From Dickeya oryzae (lineage in GTDB: Bacteria; Pseudomonadota; Gammaproteobacteria; Enterobacterales; Enterobacteriaceae), in assembly GCF_009372235.1 (NCBI RefSeq), contig NZ_ML762920.1, forward strand, positions 465,298-529,297: 64,000 nt of DNA, in the 5' to 3' direction. Positions within the stretch are counted from its first letter, which is position 1. Every line of letters starts with the position of its first letter. A model generated the notes under the pieces. That model saw only the letters and a list, made by a program, of their open reading frames with translations, ran no database searches and was not told where the DNA came from. The position numbers and the translations under genes are program-made. Below are positions 29,462 to 37,995 of the stretch, one piece after another.

Positions 29462-29551
29462 GGTGAGGTGTCCGAGTGGCTGAAGGAGCACGCCTGGAAA
29501 GTGTGTATACGTGAAAACGTATCGAGGGTTCGAATCCCTCCCTCACCGCCA
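29462..29551 (+). tRNA. tRNA-Ser (anticodon GGA)
   Basis: This 90-base tRNA gene has a 7-bp acceptor stem (GGTGAGG with CCTCACC), a D arm beginning TGTCCGAGTGGC, an anticodon arm with GGA in the loop CTGGAAA, the long variable arm typical of serine tRNAs (TATACG...CGTATC), and a T arm with GGTTCGAATCC. The CCA end is encoded. It is nearly identical to E. coli tRNA-Ser(GGA) and reads UCC and UCU codons. Confidence 0.97.
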
Positions 29552-29555
29552 GATT

Positions 29556-29597
29556 AAAAACAAAAACCCCAGACGAAAGTCTGGGGTTTTTGTTTTT
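29556..29597 (+). terminator. Terminator of tRNA-Ser
   Basis: A 19-bp perfect inverted repeat, with arms 29556-29574 and 29579-29597 around a GAAA tetraloop, ends in TTTTTGTTTTT. It starts five bases after the CCA end and should stop transcription efficiently. Confidence 0.93.
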
Positions 29598-30060
29598 AAC
29601 CGGTGATGGGACGGATGAGAAGCCTCGACAGGGGTCGACAAAACGGCTTGCCGTTTTGGACCGCCACAGGCGGCCCGCAGGGCGAGCGCCATGCGCGAGT
29701 CAATCCCGACCGACCATCTCACACCCTTTTCGGTTCAGACGAAAGTCTGGGGTTTTTGTTTTTAACCGGTGACGGGATGGACGAGAATCCCCGACAGGGT
29801 TCGACAAAACGGCCTGCCGTTTTGGACCGCCGCAGGCGGCCCGTAGGGCGAGCGCCACGCGCGAGTCAATCCCGACCGACCAGCTCAGCTCACGCCCCCC
29901 TTTTCTGTTCAGACGAAAGTCTGGGGTTTTTGTTTTTAACCGGTGACGGGATGGACGAGAATCCCCGACAGGGGTCGACAAAACGGCCTGCCGTTTTGGA
30001 CCGCCGCAGGCGGCCCGTAGGGCGAGCGCCATGCGCGAGTCAATCCTGACCGACCATTCC
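29571..30060 (+). repeat. Three tandem copies of a ~170-bp tRNA-tail repeat
   Basis: Copies begin with AGACGAAAGTCTGGGG at 29571, 29737 and 29911, so the periods are 166 and 174 bases. Each contains GTTTTTAACCGGTGA, two hairpins (AAAACGGC with GCCGTTTT; CCGCC with GGCGG) and a CGCGAGTCAATC block, and ends near CGACCGACCA. Only the first copy keeps the left arm of the tRNA terminator, so the later copies have weakened hairpins. An uninterrupted basic reading frame runs through all copies (29603-30049). The arrangement recalls the repeats after tyrT of E. coli. Confidence 0.92.
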
Positions 30061-30447
30061 CCCCTCCCAGACTGTTAGACACAATATCTCATCACCTGAT
30101 AAATGATAGAAATACCAGTACTTATGATAAAACGCTGTTTTTCCTGTGTCGGAGTAACATTAACGCTTATTTCATATAACAATCCGTATTATGTATCTGT
30201 CTACTAATATTTTTTTCGCAAAGTAAAGCAACTCACAGTGAGTCAAACAGATAAAACATTGATGTAAAACAACAAAATTAAATAATAATTAGTCACTCAG
30301 GTTATACTTACCAATGGAAGAAAATACAAAGCTATTTTTTATTTCCATTAATGTTCACTTAATCTAAATAAAATAAATTTACTCCCGAAAGAGTATTGAA
30401 CCTTTGTATTTTTACCATCGATTATTTCCTTGGCGGAGTATTCCAAC
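30061..30447. other. AT-rich region upstream of the second chemoreceptor gene
   Basis: No gene is visible. The DNA is strongly AT-rich and ends with a possible sigma-28 promoter at 30365-30391. Confidence 0.5.
30365..30391 (+). promoter_or_regulatory. Possible sigma-28 promoter of the second chemoreceptor gene
   Basis: TAAA (30365-30368), 15 bases, then CCCGAAAG (30384-30391) follows the sigma-28 layout TAAA-N15-GCCGATAA, with five of eight -10 bases matching. The start codon is 56 bases further on. Chemoreceptor genes are common FliA targets. Confidence 0.5.
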
Positions 30448-32052
30448 ATGACTATCGTAAAAAAACTCGCTATCGTAATCAGTATCTTCGCCCTTGCACT
30501 GATTAGCGTCGGTGGCTTTGGACTTCAATCACTTAGCCAGTCAAAAGACCGCCTGGAATATGTGATGGTGAATACCTTACCCAGCCTCGATAATCTCGTG
30601 AGATCGAATAACACATTAAATGATGCCCGCAACGCGCTGGCACTTATCTTTCTAACCAGAGATGAGCAACAACGTACTACCTTAAAACGCGCACTCGATG
30701 AGTCGCTCGCCAAAGTTGAAAAACTGAATGCCATTTACAAGAAGGATTTGATTTCAGATCCCAAAGATTTACAGATGGCGAATGATAATCTGCAATACCT
30801 GAATGATTTCCGTGCCGCGAAAGATAAGCTGTTTCAGCAAGCGCAATCCGACACGCAGGCAGCAGAAAAAGCGTTCTCCTCCCAGGGCTATGTCACTCTG
30901 GCCCAGGAAAAACTGGTGAAAGGGTTCCAGGACCAGTACGACTATAATGTCACGCTGGCTGGCGGACTGCAGGAGCAAAACAATACCAGTTTCAAGCAAG
31001 CGTTTTTTGGGCTGATTGGCTTGATTGTGGTGGCATTGCTCGTTGCTGGCACCTTCTCCACGGTGATCATCAGTTACGTGCGTAGCAGCCTCAATGCCTT
31101 ACGCCAGACACTGATTACCGTCAGCGAAAACCTGGACCTGACTTTACATGCCGATGCCAGCAAAAATGACGAAATTGGCCAGACATCAAGCGCGTTCAAT
31201 AATCTGATTCAACGTTTTGCGATGGTATTGTCCGACGTTCGTTCTGCCAGCGAGAGTGTGTCAACGGCATCCGGTGAGATCGCTGCTGCCAATGAAGACC
31301 TCTCAGCACGTACAGAAGAGCAGGCCTCTTCTCTGGCACAGACCGCCGCCAGCATGCATGAGATTTCATCCACGATCGAAAGTAACGTCGACAATACCGC
31401 ACAAGCCAATAAACTGGGTCAGCAGGCCAGTGTTGCGGTTCAGCACGGTGACGAAGCGGTACAACGTATGGTACATGCGATGGAAGAGATCGCCAATGGC
31501 TCCGCCAAAGTGGCCGATATCACCAACCTGATTGAAGGCATCGCGTTCCAGACCAATATTCTAGCACTGAATGCCGCGGTAGAAGCCGCTCGGGCAGGTG
31601 AACATGGCCGGGGCTTTGCAGTGGTTGCGGGTGAAGTACGCACACTGTCACAACGCTCTTCGTCCGCCGCCAAAGAGATCAAGAGCCTGATCGACAGTGC
31701 CATTACCGCGGTGAAACACGGTGCGGTGCAGGCCGATGAGGTCCGCGACGCTATCAGCAATGTGAAAGGCGTGATTCAAAACGTGTCTAACCTGGTCAAC
31801 GAAGTATCGCTGGCCTCCGAAGAACAGAGCCGCGGTATCTCCCAGATCAATACCGCCATTAACCAGATGGAAGGCGTCACACAGCAGAATGCCGCCATGG
31901 TGGAACAAGCCTCCTCGGCCGCAGACTCACTGAACGAACAGGCAACCAAATTGCGTCAGTCGGTCGAAGTTTTCAAACTCGAAGCGGGCTCTCACTTTAC
32001 TGACTCGCACACCATGAGTGGTGCCAGCCACCTGCGTCTGAGCCACCGCTAA
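30448..32052 (+). CDS. Methyl-accepting chemotaxis protein
   Basis: The 534-residue chemoreceptor has a first membrane helix (about 5-25), a helical periplasmic domain of about 155 residues, a second helix (about 186-210), HAMP, and a signalling domain whose tip [20 protein letters not shown] and [18 protein letters not shown] is intact. It ends SHLRLSHR, so it lacks the CheR/CheB-tethering pentapeptide. I use the ATG at 30448 with GGCGGAG upstream; a TTG six codons earlier is in frame. The ligand is unknown. A terminator follows and the gene appears monocistronic. Confidence 0.92.
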   Translation: MTIVKKLAIVISIFALALISVGGFGLQSLSQSKDRLEYVMVNTLPSLDNLVRSNNTLNDARNALALIFLTRDEQQRTTLKRALDESLAKVEKLNAIYKKDLISDPKDLQMANDNLQYLNDFRAAKDKLFQQAQSDTQAAEKAFSSQGYVTLAQEKLVKGFQDQYDYNVTLAGGLQEQNNTSFKQAFFGLIGLIVVALLVAGTFSTVIISYVRSSLNALRQTLITVSENLDLTLHADASKNDEIGQTSSAFNNLIQRFAMVLSDVRSASESVSTASGEIAAANEDLSARTEEQASSLAQTAASMHEISSTIESNVDNTAQANKLGQQASVAVQHGDEAVQRMVHAMEEIANGSAKVADITNLIEGIAFQTNILALNAAVEAARAGEHGRGFAVVAGEVRTLSQRSSSAAKEIKSLIDSAITAVKHGAVQADEVRDAISNVKGVIQNVSNLVNEVSLASEEQSRGISQINTAINQMEGVTQQNAAMVEQASSAADSLNEQATKLRQSVEVFKLEAGSHFTDSHTMSGASHLRLSHR

Positions 32053-32073
32053 GTCATCAACAGGTATAGCGAT

Positions 32074-32103
32074 AAAAAAGGGTTGCGAGAGCAACCCTTT
32101 TTA
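32074..32103. terminator. Terminator between chemoreceptor gene and phoH
   Basis: AAAAAGGGTTGC and GCAACCCTTTTT form a perfect 12-bp stem around GAGA. With A on one side and T on the other, it serves both convergent genes. Confidence 0.9.
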
Positions 32104-32122
32104 CATGGATGTTAACCCGGTA

Positions 32123-32911
32123 TCAGGAATAGGCCACCAGCGTCCGCTGACACAACTCCGAACGCACACAATCCTCTTTACCAAAGGTTACGATGCTGAC
32201 CATATCGTCTTCCGTAAACCGCTCCAGCGCATCCCGCAGACCGGATTTTACACCGGCAGGCAAGTCACACTGGGTAATATCGCCATTAACAATCACCGTC
32301 ACGTTCTCACCCAGGCGCGTCAGGAACATCTTCATCTGATTGACGGTAACGTTCTGGGCCTCATCCAGGATCACCACGGCATTTTCGAACGTACGCCCAC
32401 GCATGTAAGCAAACGGTGAAATTTCCACTTTAGCAATTTCCGGTCGCAGACAATACTGCAAGAAGGAAGAGCCAAGTCGACGTTGCAACACGTCATAGAC
32501 AGGGCGAAAATACGGCGCGAACTTCTCCGCAATGTCGCCCGGCAGGAAGCCAAGATCTTCTTCAGCCTGCAAGACTGGCCGTGTCACGATAATGCGTTCA
32601 ACCTCTTTATGAAGCAGTGCTTCAGCCGCTTTGGCCGCACTGAGAAACGTTTTGCCACAACCCGCCTCGCCGGTGGCAAAGATTAACTGTTTATTTTCTA
32701 TTGCAGACAAGTAGTGTTCCTGCGCCGGGTTTCGGGCCTCAATGACTGAGGTGTCACGGCTCTCACGCGCCATACCGATAGCTTCAATGCCGCCCAACTG
32801 AACCAGAGAAGTGACCGAATCTTCTTCACGCTGACGATAGCCGCGCGATTCACGTCTGATAACACGTTTGGCTTCACGACGCGCTTTGATCACTGCTTTT
32901 TGTCTTCCCAT
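32123..32911 (-). CDS. phoH: PhoH family ATPase
   Basis: PhoH is a cytoplasmic P-loop ATPase with a predicted RNA-helicase-like role, induced by phosphate starvation in E. coli. The 262-residue protein starts MGRQKAVIKARREAKRV and has Walker A GEAGCGKT (81-88) and Walker B VVILDEAQN (179-187). The RGRTFENA and GDITQCDLP motifs are conserved. AAGGTG six bases before the ATG supports the start. No confident Pho box was seen upstream. It sits next to the fliZ end of the flagellar cluster, transcribed in the same direction. Confidence 0.94.
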   Translation of the reverse strand: MGRQKAVIKARREAKRVIRRESRGYRQREEDSVTSLVQLGGIEAIGMARESRDTSVIEARNPAQEHYLSAIENKQLIFATGEAGCGKTFLSAAKAAEALLHKEVERIIVTRPVLQAEEDLGFLPGDIAEKFAPYFRPVYDVLQRRLGSSFLQYCLRPEIAKVEISPFAYMRGRTFENAVVILDEAQNVTVNQMKMFLTRLGENVTVIVNGDITQCDLPAGVKSGLRDALERFTEDDMVSIVTFGKEDCVRSELCQRTLVAYS

Positions 32912-32932
32912 AGTGGCACCTTACAGTTTGTT

Positions 32933-33229
32933 TCACTGACCGAACGATCTGAGATCGACGGTGTTTTGTTCACAAATGAGGTTTGGCTTCCTTATTAAGC
33001 CGTAGCGTTGGAAATGACGAAAGCCAATGCATAACCGACACCGTTCCCCCTGCGGAGAGTCGAGTTCAACATTGGCATAGATGAATGGAGCGGAAATCGC
33101 TCTATGGGGATTATCGCAACAACCGGGAGACAGTGAAAAAACGGAGCGGGAGAGAGAACCTCCGCCTCGGTAAGGCGGCAGAAACGGGCGAATTTGCTGA
33201 CTATTCCGTCCAGGGAAGGACTCTACCAT
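32933..33229 (-). CDS. Possible small ORF in the phoH leader
   Basis: A 98-codon frame starts at an ATG (33229) with GAGGAG five bases upstream and stops 21 bases before phoH. The predicted protein is basic and Pro/Cys-rich (segments RPFLPPYRGGGSLSR, LSPGCCDNPHR) and belongs to no family I recognise. Its composition looks more like chance translation than a folded protein. The strong ribosome site is the only positive sign. Confidence 0.25.
   Translation of the reverse strand: MVESFPGRNSQQIRPFLPPYRGGGSLSRSVFSLSPGCCDNPHRAISAPFIYANVELDSPQGERCRLCIGFRHFQRYGLIRKPNLICEQNTVDLRSFGQ
33136..33170 (-). terminator. Terminator-like hairpin inside the phoH leader
   Basis: Read on the minus strand, CGGAG and CTCCG form a stem followed directly by TTTTTT. 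It lies about 230 bases upstream of phoH and inside the possible leader ORF, so it could be an attenuator. The stem is only about five base pairs. Confidence 0.4.
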
Positions 33230-33427
33230 TCGCACTCCTCACTGTGACAATAACTATTCGGATGAATAATGATTGACCGCATCAGGCATCCGACATCTGG
33301 GATGAAATTACCGTCCGTAGATGTCATTACGATGACAGTGCTATATGTTGCCCCGTCATGGCAAGTATTTTTGCATAGCCATAACATAAAACTCTATATT
33401 GCGCCCACTCTGGGTCAGGCCAGTTGT

Positions 33428-33486
33428 ACCCAAAATAATTCGAGTTGCAGGGCAACACGCCGGCAACTTCAAGCGTGACGGGTATA
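33428..33486 (+). repeat. MITE-like repeat, minimal 59-bp copy
   Basis: The copy has both ends (TACCCAAAATAATTCGAGTT and CAACTTCAAGCGTGACGGTA) but almost no interior. It appears to be an internal-deletion form of the element at 24276-24542. Confidence 0.8.
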
Positions 33487-33555
33487 TATTGGATTAGTCA
33501 CACGGGATTCGTGCAAGGGAGATATCCTCCGCCAACTGACGGAGGAATCCAGGGG

Positions 33556-34068
33556 TTAGTAGTGTTTCTGCCAGTGCAGGTATTGGTCGTACTTGCGCAG
33601 GGCACTGCGGTATGTGTTTTGCTCGATATCAGGTAAATAATCGCAGACACGCTGCTGAATATTACCGTCTGAGGTGAAACTTTCCTGTGGATAATTTTTC
33701 GCCAACAGTAGTTCATCCAGACGTCGTAAGCGAATGACATATTCACGCATAGTGCTGTGTCGCACTTCTGTCTGCTCTATCAAATACTGCGTAAACGCTT
33801 TGATATCGAAATAATTGGCGTGCGTATTGCAGGAGACCTCGCTGCAAAAACGGCATAGCGGGACAAGTTCTTCCTGCACAGACTCCCAGATCGTGTTGTC
33901 AATCAGTCTATCCATCATGGCAATCGACTTCTTGTTGATCAGCTGATCACGAAATACCAGCGACACACGATCCAATTCTTTGGCGCAATGCGCGCAGTGT
34001 GTTTGTCTGTGCTTGAAGTCCTTTAAATAACGGCTAAGAAGCTGCTTCTTCCTGGTTGATTGAGGCAT
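33556..34068 (-). CDS. fliZ: Flagellar regulatory protein FliZ
   Basis: FliZ links flagellar and stationary-phase programmes; in E. coli it antagonises RpoS-type promoters, and in Salmonella it supports FlhDC activity. The 170-residue protein shows the SRYLKDFKHRQTHCAHCAKEL start and the recombinase-like EQTEVRHSTMREYVIRLRRL segment of the family, ending YRSALRKYDQYL. The start at 34068 has AGGA upstream; a longer frame reaches 34098. It follows fliA by 52 bases in one transcript. Confidence 0.93.
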   Translation of the reverse strand: MPQSTRKKQLLSRYLKDFKHRQTHCAHCAKELDRVSLVFRDQLINKKSIAMMDRLIDNTIWESVQEELVPLCRFCSEVSCNTHANYFDIKAFTQYLIEQTEVRHSTMREYVIRLRRLDELLLAKNYPQESFTSDGNIQQRVCDYLPDIEQNTYRSALRKYDQYLHWQKHY

Positions 34069-34120
34069 GAGTCCATTCCTGACTGTAGGGTGGTACAACT
34101 ACATGTCTGTGTGCTCCAAA

Positions 34121-34843
34121 TTAAACGTCACTCATTAATTTTGCACGCAGACGCTTTATCGCCTGGCTATGCAACTGACTAACGCGCGACTCGCCCACCT
34201 CAAGAACCGCACCGATTTCCTTCAGGTTCAGTTCTTCCTGGTAGTAGAGAGTCAACACCATTTTTTCGCGCTCTGGCAGGTTTTCAATCGCGTCCATCAC
34301 CCGTTGACGTAGATTTACGTCCATCAACAGGTTTAATGGATTGGCATCCTCATTCCCTTCCAGTAACGCCTCAGCGCTATCCCCATGCTCTTCCCGCCAC
34401 TCATCGTAAGAAAACAACTGGCTATTGTTGGTATCCAGCAGAATCTGACGATATTCCTCTAACGAGATGTTCAGGGTTTGGGCCACTTCCTGTTCGGTTG
34501 GAGCCCGGCCGAGTGACTGTTCAGCCTGCTGCATTGCCTGCGCCACTTCCCGGGCGTTACGCCTGACACTACGCGGCGCCCAGTCCCGGCTGCGCAACTC
34601 ATCCAGCATCGCGCCACGAATACGTTGCACGGCATAGGTAGTAAATGCCGTACCTTGCAACGAATCATAACGCTCTACGGCACTGAGCAGCCCAATGCCC
34701 CCTGCCTGCAGGAGATCATCAAGCTCAACGCTCGCCGGAAGACGAACCTGCAACCGCAAGGCTTCATGGCGCACCAACGGAACATAGCGCTTCCATAATG
34801 AATTTTTATCCATTGTGCCTTCAGCGGTATACAGTTCGCTCAC
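34121..34843 (-). CDS. fliA: RNA polymerase sigma factor FliA (sigma-28)
   Basis: FliA directs RNA polymerase to late flagellar and chemotaxis promoters and is held inactive by FlgM until the hook is complete. The 240-residue protein has region 2 (LDDLLQAGGIGLLSAVERYD and FTTYAVQRIRGAMLDELRSRDW), region 3 (about 95-140) and region 4 (PEREKMVLTLYYQEELNLKEIG with VGESRVSQLHSQAIKRLR). The length equals E. coli FliA. Sigma-28 promoters for fliC and fliD in this window are its predicted targets. It begins the fliAZ operon. Confidence 0.96.
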   Translation of the reverse strand: MSELYTAEGTMDKNSLWKRYVPLVRHEALRLQVRLPASVELDDLLQAGGIGLLSAVERYDSLQGTAFTTYAVQRIRGAMLDELRSRDWAPRSVRRNAREVAQAMQQAEQSLGRAPTEQEVAQTLNISLEEYRQILLDTNNSQLFSYDEWREEHGDSAEALLEGNEDANPLNLLMDVNLRQRVMDAIENLPEREKMVLTLYYQEELNLKEIGAVLEVGESRVSQLHSQAIKRLRAKLMSDV

Positions 34844-35224
34844 AGTGATAAATACCTATAAAATTAAGGTGCTCAACATCATTATGCGTTTAGCATACGA
34901 TGACAATCGGAAGAATAGGTGCAGAAAAAAGGCTTTTTTCAGATATGCTGCCAGATTCCCATTTCTGAAAATTGTAGCGGCTATAGCGCAAAGTGGATAC
35001 CTGTCCCACCAGGAAAGGCACATTTTTTGCGATATTGATGTGCGGTTACTGACTGATAATGAAAGAAACTATTAACACAATAATTGTCATGATGAAGAAA
35101 GTAAACTGAGCCAATCAGTCATCGAAATAGAATCAGCTTACTCAACAATAAATTACCGCCCAAAAACAGAATTGTAAATTAAGACGACCCAAGTAACAGG
35201 CCATCTTATCAACCAAATTAACAA
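34844..35224. other. Intergenic region between fliA and the modification island
   Basis: This 381-base region is AT-rich and carries no gene I can support. It must hold the fliA promoter. A TAAA box is present but no matching GCCGATAA -10, so a sigma-28 promoter is not convincing; FlhDC control is likely but no box was identified. Confidence 0.4.
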
Positions 35225-36643
35225 TTACGATTTTTTATATTTTTCAGAAAGATAATGTTTGTATGTCGAATAAGGAGTATCCCCATTCTTAATGGTGGTT
35301 ACTGCCCAGATAAAAGCACCTTCTTTGTGATTCACGTCAAAAGCGAACGATGTATCAATTCGTACAATACGGGCTGATACATCCACACCATCCAACACAG
35401 CAGACAGCGCCACTTGATCCAAAAACCAAGCAGCGTTATCCTTCGCTAAATTGTGCCATATAAAAAGAGCAACTTTTTTGATAAAACGTCTGGACTGTTC
35501 ACTGCCGCTGAGATAAACAAATCCAGCGATTGCTTTTTCCCAAAATGGTGCACCAGTACTTTTCGTTAGTGCTATATCTGCTGACGATAGAAGTGCTTCA
35601 ACAGACTGCCAATTATTTTTTATCAGAGAGTCTGCATCAACAATCAACACCGGCCCTTTAAATATTGGTAATAAATAGTTTGCAGCCGTAAATCGTCTGC
35701 AGGCATAGTGTACGTTAATACCAAATGCACGACCAACAGGCTCATTTGTGCAAGAAATATTCAGCTCAGGGAATTGTGTACATTTACTATTAATGTCTTC
35801 AATTGTTGCATCATCAATATCATAGATATGGAGATGTACATTAAGATTTTCTCGATTAGTCTCATAAAGAGAAAAAATCAAATATGATGCATGCTGCTGA
35901 TAATACTTAACATCACAGGCGATCAACACTGTAGGCTTATCATTATCGACCCGTCTATTCAGTAACCACTGATAATGATCGTAAGGAATGTCCTCTTTTT
36001 TAGATATCAGTGAATTAAAATCAATAAATGAATCAGGATAACCACCATTCTTGAATATTGTTGTCACTATCATCAACAACGTTAATGGATCTTCTCCAAT
36101 CATGTAAGAATTAGCAGTCATTTTTTTTGCTAGTAACATCGCATAATCATAATTCTCTTCGAGAACACACGTAAGCAGTAATATTTTAAATATAATCGGT
36201 ACATCTTCCAAGGCATCTAAGTTATCTTCAATCAATGCTATAGCGTGCTCTATCGCACCAATACGAAATAACATCTGAATAGAGATAACTAAATATTCAA
36301 GACTGGGTTCCAGATCAATAGCATCACTCAAATAGCCAATAATGCCATCCACATATTCTGCCGGTAGTTTTACTTGCTGGCCATTCCATTTACCATCCAA
36401 CGCAAGGTTAGATAAAGCAATAGCGTTTAATAAGAATTTTAATGCTCTATCTTGTTTTTCTGGCAACTTGCTCTGACTATTTTCTAATTTTTTATTTAAA
36501 GAGAAAATATCACAACTTTTTTTAAAAAGAACATCATAGATAATATCTTTTGGTAAATCACCAATATCACCAATTTTTAGATCCAGACTAAATATATCTC
36601 GATAGTATTGGTGAGTTGACTTAACGTTAGAGTAATTTGACAT
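35225..36643 (-). CDS. Glycosyltransferase with N-terminal helical-repeat domain
   Basis: The 472-residue protein has an all-helical N-terminal half with TPR-like spacing (about 30-215) and a C-terminal alpha/beta domain. The latter begins KPTVLIACDVKYYQQHA and contains LIVDADSLI, a DXD motif near residue 336 typical of GT-A glycosyltransferases. It also has RRFTAANYLLP and WFLDQVALSAVL, reminiscent of GT8-like enzymes. It probably transfers a nucleotide-activated sugar, with flagellin as the likely acceptor (inference from location). The start at 36643 has AGAGGT upstream. It is the last gene of the island transcript and strongly AT-rich. Confidence 0.65.
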   Translation of the reverse strand: MSNYSNVKSTHQYYRDIFSLDLKIGDIGDLPKDIIYDVLFKKSCDIFSLNKKLENSQSKLPEKQDRALKFLLNAIALSNLALDGKWNGQQVKLPAEYVDGIIGYLSDAIDLEPSLEYLVISIQMLFRIGAIEHAIALIEDNLDALEDVPIIFKILLLTCVLEENYDYAMLLAKKMTANSYMIGEDPLTLLMIVTTIFKNGGYPDSFIDFNSLISKKEDIPYDHYQWLLNRRVDNDKPTVLIACDVKYYQQHASYLIFSLYETNRENLNVHLHIYDIDDATIEDINSKCTQFPELNISCTNEPVGRAFGINVHYACRRFTAANYLLPIFKGPVLIVDADSLIKNNWQSVEALLSSADIALTKSTGAPFWEKAIAGFVYLSGSEQSRRFIKKVALFIWHNLAKDNAAWFLDQVALSAVLDGVDVSARIVRIDTSFAFDVNHKEGAFIWAVTTIKNGDTPYSTYKHYLSEKYKKS

Positions 36644-36750
36644 TAACAACCTCTTATTGATATTTATCATGACTGGTGAAAATGGGAGGGTGACCGAAGT
36701 AGAATCTTTTAAAATATATTTTGATTAACTCTAAATCAGGAAATCCCCCA

Positions 36751-37995
36751 TTAAACATATTTACTAGATTGTGAGTATATACTACGCGTCATAGCGTACA
36801 CTAAGTCATAGCCATCCCATTTCATGGAGAAATTCAGCGTTTCCCCAATTGGTACAATTCTGTCAATACCAGGCGGTTTGTACTTCAAGATAAAATCATG
36901 TATAACTTTATTACTGACTCCAAGTACAGAAAGTGTTTGACACCGCTCACTACATACAGGGTATATCTCAGAAATATCACTAGCTAAATACTCCATAAAG
37001 TAGCCACAATTTCCTGAATACTCCATTGTTGTAGCCTTCAGAGAATTTAATTCAACTCTGAAAACTGTATTGTTACCATCAGCATTTTTCTTAACTCCTT
37101 CGTTTTCTGCACAAAGCCTATAGAAGTCAGCTAATTTTTTAACGGCAGCGACATCACTGAGCTCATATTTTTCATTAGCCAGTTTTGTAAACTTCTCCCA
37201 AAATAGATTCCTTGCGGCATCTTTATCTTTACCAAGCCACACAACCAATCCAGGAGAAGTACATGCATTCTGGTCTGAAAGTAAAGTGTCATTGTAAAAA
37301 TCGATAGCAACCTTCTCTTTATTGTTATTTTTCAAATAAGAATCAGCATCAATAACACAAATAGAGTATCGATCGGAAAAAACAATATCAATACATCTAG
37401 GAGGCGTTGGAGAATTGCGAAGCATTTCAATTGTCAAATCACCACCCCATATTAATCTAGTTCGACATATTGACGAGAAATAATCATTAATCTGTTTCTC
37501 TCGAGGATAGCGAAGAAGAATAATGTAAGGTGCTAAGTCTGGAAAACTCTCTAATGCTCGATTAATTTCATTACAAAACAAATCAATCTGTGGAAATAGT
37601 TTTGACGGGACCCTCACGATATTTGCATTACCCGTCATTAACCCAGCAAGCAGTGAATATGCAAAATTTAATGCGACATTTGACGGGGCTATATGAAATG
37701 CGATACCACGCCCCAGCCGAGAATCTAACGTAGGATACTCTTTTTCTTTTATATTGATGATAGATGCCTTTCTGCACCAGAAAGCCAAAGTAATTATGTC
37801 AGGATATCTTTTTGCATTAGGGTTTTTAAATATAAGCTTCGACAGGCAATCCAAAAAATCAATAACCCTGTTTTCAAATGCAGTCAAAGGACTGATGTCT
37901 GGTAGCAGTTCAAGAAACGTCTCATTACCTACTAATATAGTTATATTATCAAAATTGTGATGCATAGGTATCACTACATCCTCTGAGTTCAGCAT
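36751..37995 (-). CDS. LuxC-like acyl-CoA/acyl-protein reductase
   Basis: LuxC enzymes reduce an activated fatty acyl group to an aldehyde with NADPH. The 414-residue protein has the family's RGIAFHIAPSNVALNFAYSL segment (about 96-115) with GNANIVRVPSK (cofactor region) and the nucleophile Cys245 in DQNACTSPG. Outside bioluminescent bacteria, LuxC homologues occur in aryl polyene and surface-glycan clusters. The gene overlaps the LuxE-like gene by 47 bases, so the two proteins are probably made together as in the lux reductase complex. Base composition is far below the flanking core genes in G+C. Confidence 0.82.
   Translation of the reverse strand: MLNSEDVVIPMHHNFDNITILVGNETFLELLPDISPLTAFENRVIDFLDCLSKLIFKNPNAKRYPDIITLAFWCRKASIINIKEKEYPTLDSRLGRGIAFHIAPSNVALNFAYSLLAGLMTGNANIVRVPSKLFPQIDLFCNEINRALESFPDLAPYIILLRYPREKQINDYFSSICRTRLIWGGDLTIEMLRNSPTPPRCIDIVFSDRYSICVIDADSYLKNNNKEKVAIDFYNDTLLSDQNACTSPGLVVWLGKDKDAARNLFWEKFTKLANEKYELSDVAAVKKLADFYRLCAENEGVKKNADGNNTVFRVELNSLKATTMEYSGNCGYFMEYLASDISEIYPVCSERCQTLSVLGVSNKVIHDFILKYKPPGIDRIVPIGETLNFSMKWDGYDLVYAMTRSIYSQSSKYV

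Larger units (their letters stand above)
32912..33555. other. phoH leader / fliZ downstream region
   Basis: These 644 bases hold a possible small frame (32933-33229), a terminator-like hairpin (33136-33170), a short MITE-like repeat (33428-33486) and otherwise no recognisable gene. Both flanking genes are on the minus strand, so it contains the phoH promoter and the end of the fliAZ transcript. Confidence 0.6.

Noticed and set aside
29603-30049. 148-codon frame across the tRNA-tail repeats as a real protein gene
   Set aside because: The start has no good ribosome site and the frame lies in repeats downstream of a strong terminator. I report the repeats, with the frame only as a point to test.
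33320-33345. Possible Pho box (CTGTCAT on the minus strand) upstream of phoH
   Set aside because: Only one of the two 7-bp half-sites is present and it is about 410 bases from phoH.
34880-34920. Sigma-28 promoter for fliA autoregulation
   Set aside because: A TAAA box is present on the minus strand but the expected -10 (AGCACCTT) does not resemble GCCGATAA.
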